Shown here: positions 62,509-64,000 of the stretch, in pieces
How positions within the stretch are numbered: position 1 is the stretch's first letter
Layout: each line of letters opens with the position of its first letter
From: CAVRZJ01 sp964594125
GTDB lineage: Bacteria > Acidobacteriota > Thermoanaerobaculia > Thermoanaerobaculales > Thermoanaerobaculaceae
Direction of reading: 5' to 3'
DNA: 64,000 nucleotides
NCBI GenBank assembly: GCA_964594125.1
Contig: CAZQLL010000008.1
Coordinates: 1 to 64,000 of the forward strand
Program-made: the position numbers and the translations under genes
Notes under the pieces: generated by a model
What the model was told of the DNA's origin: nothing
Databases searched by the model: none
Seen by the model: only the letters and a program-made list of their open reading frames with translations

Positions 62509-63869
62509 CGTGCCCCCGAACCGGCGCCCGGCCCGAGCCGGGCGCCGTCACGGTCGACGCGCTCCCGCACGTCCGCCCCGCCGAGCGCCCGGGGCTCGCA
62601 CCCGGCCTCGAGGCACATCGCCGCGGCGTGGCCGATCGCGTGACCGTAGGCGAAGCACTGCGCGGTCACGCGCGCCGACGCCACCGCTTCGTGCTCCGCC
62701 GAGAGGCAGCGGCCGGCGACCAACAGCGACTCGCCGCGCTCCGGCACGAAACACTCGTACGGCACCTCGTAGAAGTCGTCGAGGAGCCAGGCGACGTGCG
62801 GCTTCTCGCCGCTGTGCAGCTCGATCGGCCACGGCGAGCGGGCGATGCCGCCAGCGAACTTCGCGCCGCGCAGCACGTCGGCATTGCTGAGGCGCAGGGC
62901 GCCCTGCACCTGCCGCGTCTGGCGTACGCCGACCTGGACGCCGGTGTCGTTCACCCAGCTCGCCTCGCACCCCGCGACGTGATCGCGGAAGAACCGCCAG
63001 TACTCGCGCACCTGGCGGCGCCCCTCGCTCTCCGCGTCACTGAAGTCCTGGGCGGACAGCGTGTTCAGCTCACGCCCGTCGGGCCCGAGGACACGGGTGC
63101 AGTTGCACAGCAGCTCCCCCTGGCGCGTGGTGGTGAACACCCACACCTTGGCGCGCGGCAGGAAGTACCCGTTCCCGTGACAGCGGCGCAGCAGCTCGGA
63201 GAAGTGCTCCGGCATGATCGTGTCGTCGCCGTAGGCGGCCAGGAAGCGCGCCGTGTCGACCCCGCCGAGGCGGAAGATCATCGTCGGGTTCTGCACGCGC
63301 CCGCGGTCGCCGACGAACGACGGCAGGCCCGCCATAGCGACGACATCGGCGTCGCCGCTGGCGTCGATCGTGATCCGCGCGCGCAGCTCGAGCGGGCCCT
63401 GCTTGGTGTATGCCGTGACGCCCGCGACGCGGTCGCCCTCGACCAGCGCTCCGGCAGCCGCGGCGTGGAAGACCACCCTGACGCCGGCATCGCGAAGCAC
63501 CTGATCGGCCGCTTCGCGCCAGACCAGCGGGTCGTGCACGCGAGTGAAGGTCTTGCCGTAGCGCACCGGTGGCCCGAGCCCGCCACGGCTTTCGAGCAGC
63601 CGCACGAACTCGTCGGCGAAACCGAAGACCACCTGCTCTGGTGGCCTCTTCGGGTCAGCGCTGGCGGCGTAGAGGCCGCACACCGTGCCCGACATCCCGG
63701 CCACCGCGCCGCCGCCGCAGAACCCGTAGCGCTCGACCAGCGTGACCTGCAACCCGCAGCGCGCCGCGGTCGCGGCGGCCGCCACGCCCGCCGCGCCTCC
63801 GCCGACCACCGCGACGTCGGTTTCGAGCCGCAGCGCCGGACGTCGGTCCACGCACTCAGGTCTCACCAC
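62505..63869 (-). CDS. FAD-dependent oxidoreductase
   Basis: 454 aa. Dinucleotide-binding VAVVGGGAAGVAAAATAARCG with LVERYGFCGGGAVAGMSGTV, then ITIDASGDADVVAMAGLP and C-terminal LLVAGRCLSAEHEAVASARV. This is the FAD_oxidored family often annotated as fumarate-reductase-like or xanthan-lyase-like. No signal peptide. The GTG at 63869 follows GGGGAGGGGT and overlaps the end of the preceding partial gene. The substrate is unknown but presumably tied to the flanking enolase-superfamily genes. Confidence 0.83.
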   Translation of the reverse strand: MVRPECVDRRPALRLETDVAVVGGGAAGVAAAATAARCGLQVTLVERYGFCGGGAVAGMSGTVCGLYAASADPKRPPEQVVFGFADEFVRLLESRGGLGPPVRYGKTFTRVHDPLVWREAADQVLRDAGVRVVFHAAAAGALVEGDRVAGVTAYTKQGPLELRARITIDASGDADVVAMAGLPSFVGDRGRVQNPTMIFRLGGVDTARFLAAYGDDTIMPEHFSELLRRCHGNGYFLPRAKVWVFTTTRQGELLCNCTRVLGPDGRELNTLSAQDFSDAESEGRRQVREYWRFFRDHVAGCEASWVNDTGVQVGVRQTRQVQGALRLSNADVLRGAKFAGGIARSPWPIELHSGEKPHVAWLLDDFYEVPYECFVPERGESLLVAGRCLSAEHEAVASARVTAQCFAYGHAIGHAAAMCLEAGCEPRALGGADVRERVDRDGARLGPGAGSGAR

Positions 63870-64000
63870 CCCTCCCCTTGCCGCTCGCCGCGAGCACGGC
63901 CTCCATCGTCACGCCCCACCCCGGCGCGTCCGGCAGGTGCAGCGATCCGTCGCGCAGCAGGGCACGCCAGACGGGCTCGTGGCCGGGCGAGTGCAGCGGA
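63856..64000 (-). CDS. C-terminal fragment, probably an enolase-superfamily (mandelate racemase-like) enzyme
   Basis: Only the last 47 codons are in the window. They read PGHEPVWRALLRDGSLHLPD then APGWGVTMEAVLA, which resembles the 'G.l.vPd.PGlGv.ld' ending of mandelate-racemase/muconate-lactonizing enzymes. It would be the second such enzyme in the operon. The call is limited by the window edge. Confidence 0.5.
   Translation of the reverse strand, partial: PLHSPGHEPVWRALLRDGSLHLPDAPGWGVTMEAVLAASGKGRGGET

Overview
The window is a very GC-rich stretch (roughly 70% by eye) of a bacterial chromosome that is almost fully coding. The organism is diderm: the window encodes a BamD-type lipoprotein, TonB/ExbB/ExbD machines, several lipoproteins, a LysM protein, FtsEX and TatA. 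Gene content and a few uncharacterised proteins (3531-2821, 36048-36272) remind me of deep-branching Acidobacteriota (Thermoanaerobaculia-like), but that placement rests on memory of families and is tentative. No rRNA, tRNA, CRISPR array, prophage or insertion sequence was seen.

Layout. 0.2-5.3 kb: small envelope genes, comF, proline dehydrogenase, a HAD phosphatase and a damaged MntA/HepT pair. 5.3-17.7 kb: acyl-CoA synthetase, truA, a uppS-cdsA-dxr-rseP lipid/envelope block, endonuclease IV, then PASTA protein-rpe-bamD-LysM-Fis-like-lytic transglycosylase, and tatA. 17.7-22.3 kb: AmgK-like kinase, rlmN, pgeF, ftsE-ftsX. 22.1-30.4 kb: two divergent TonB modules, each with ExbB, two ExbDs, a TonB-like protein and a TPR protein. 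30.5-39.0 kb: a solute-binding lipoprotein, ruvC-yebC, a receiver/kinase/TonB fusion protein, and a BtuFCD-type importer. 39.0-47.5 kb: accD, folC, dgt, rpiB, glyA and a membrane pseudokinase. 47.6-51.5 kb: glnS, pirin, a nucleotidyltransferase module and a VOC remnant. 51.5-56.5 kb: a methionine operon (metY, a metX-aspartokinase fusion, asd). 56.5-64 kb: a nucleotidyltransferase pair, gltX and a minus-strand hydrolase/enolase-superfamily/FAD operon running off the end.

The most interesting locus is the methionine operon leader at 51507-51806. A strong promoter (TTGACA, 17 bp, TAAAAA) is followed within about ten bases by a 26-codon peptide with Met codons clustered as S-M-R-M-R-T-M, then a 10-bp-stem terminator with a U-rich tail, then metY. 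This has the layout of a leader-peptide attenuator that senses methionyl-tRNA, for a pathway usually controlled by SAM riboswitches, T-boxes or MetJ. A second short reading frame starting Met-Arg-Met-Cys overlaps the metY start. The operon it precedes encodes aspartokinase (fused to MetX, with apparently one ACT domain), aspartate-semialdehyde dehydrogenase, MetX and MetY. That is every step from aspartate to homocysteine except homoserine dehydrogenase.

Other notable points: a pseudo-receiver/Hanks kinase/transmembrane/TonB-C fusion; a pseudokinase behind a CRP-type palindrome; a triplicated 98-bp repeat that wrecks the 3' end of a TPR gene; three nucleotidyltransferase modules, two of them with start-region defects; and a recurring extended -10 element (TGNTAnnnT) lying 6-15 nt before start codons, which suggests leaderless transcripts are common here.
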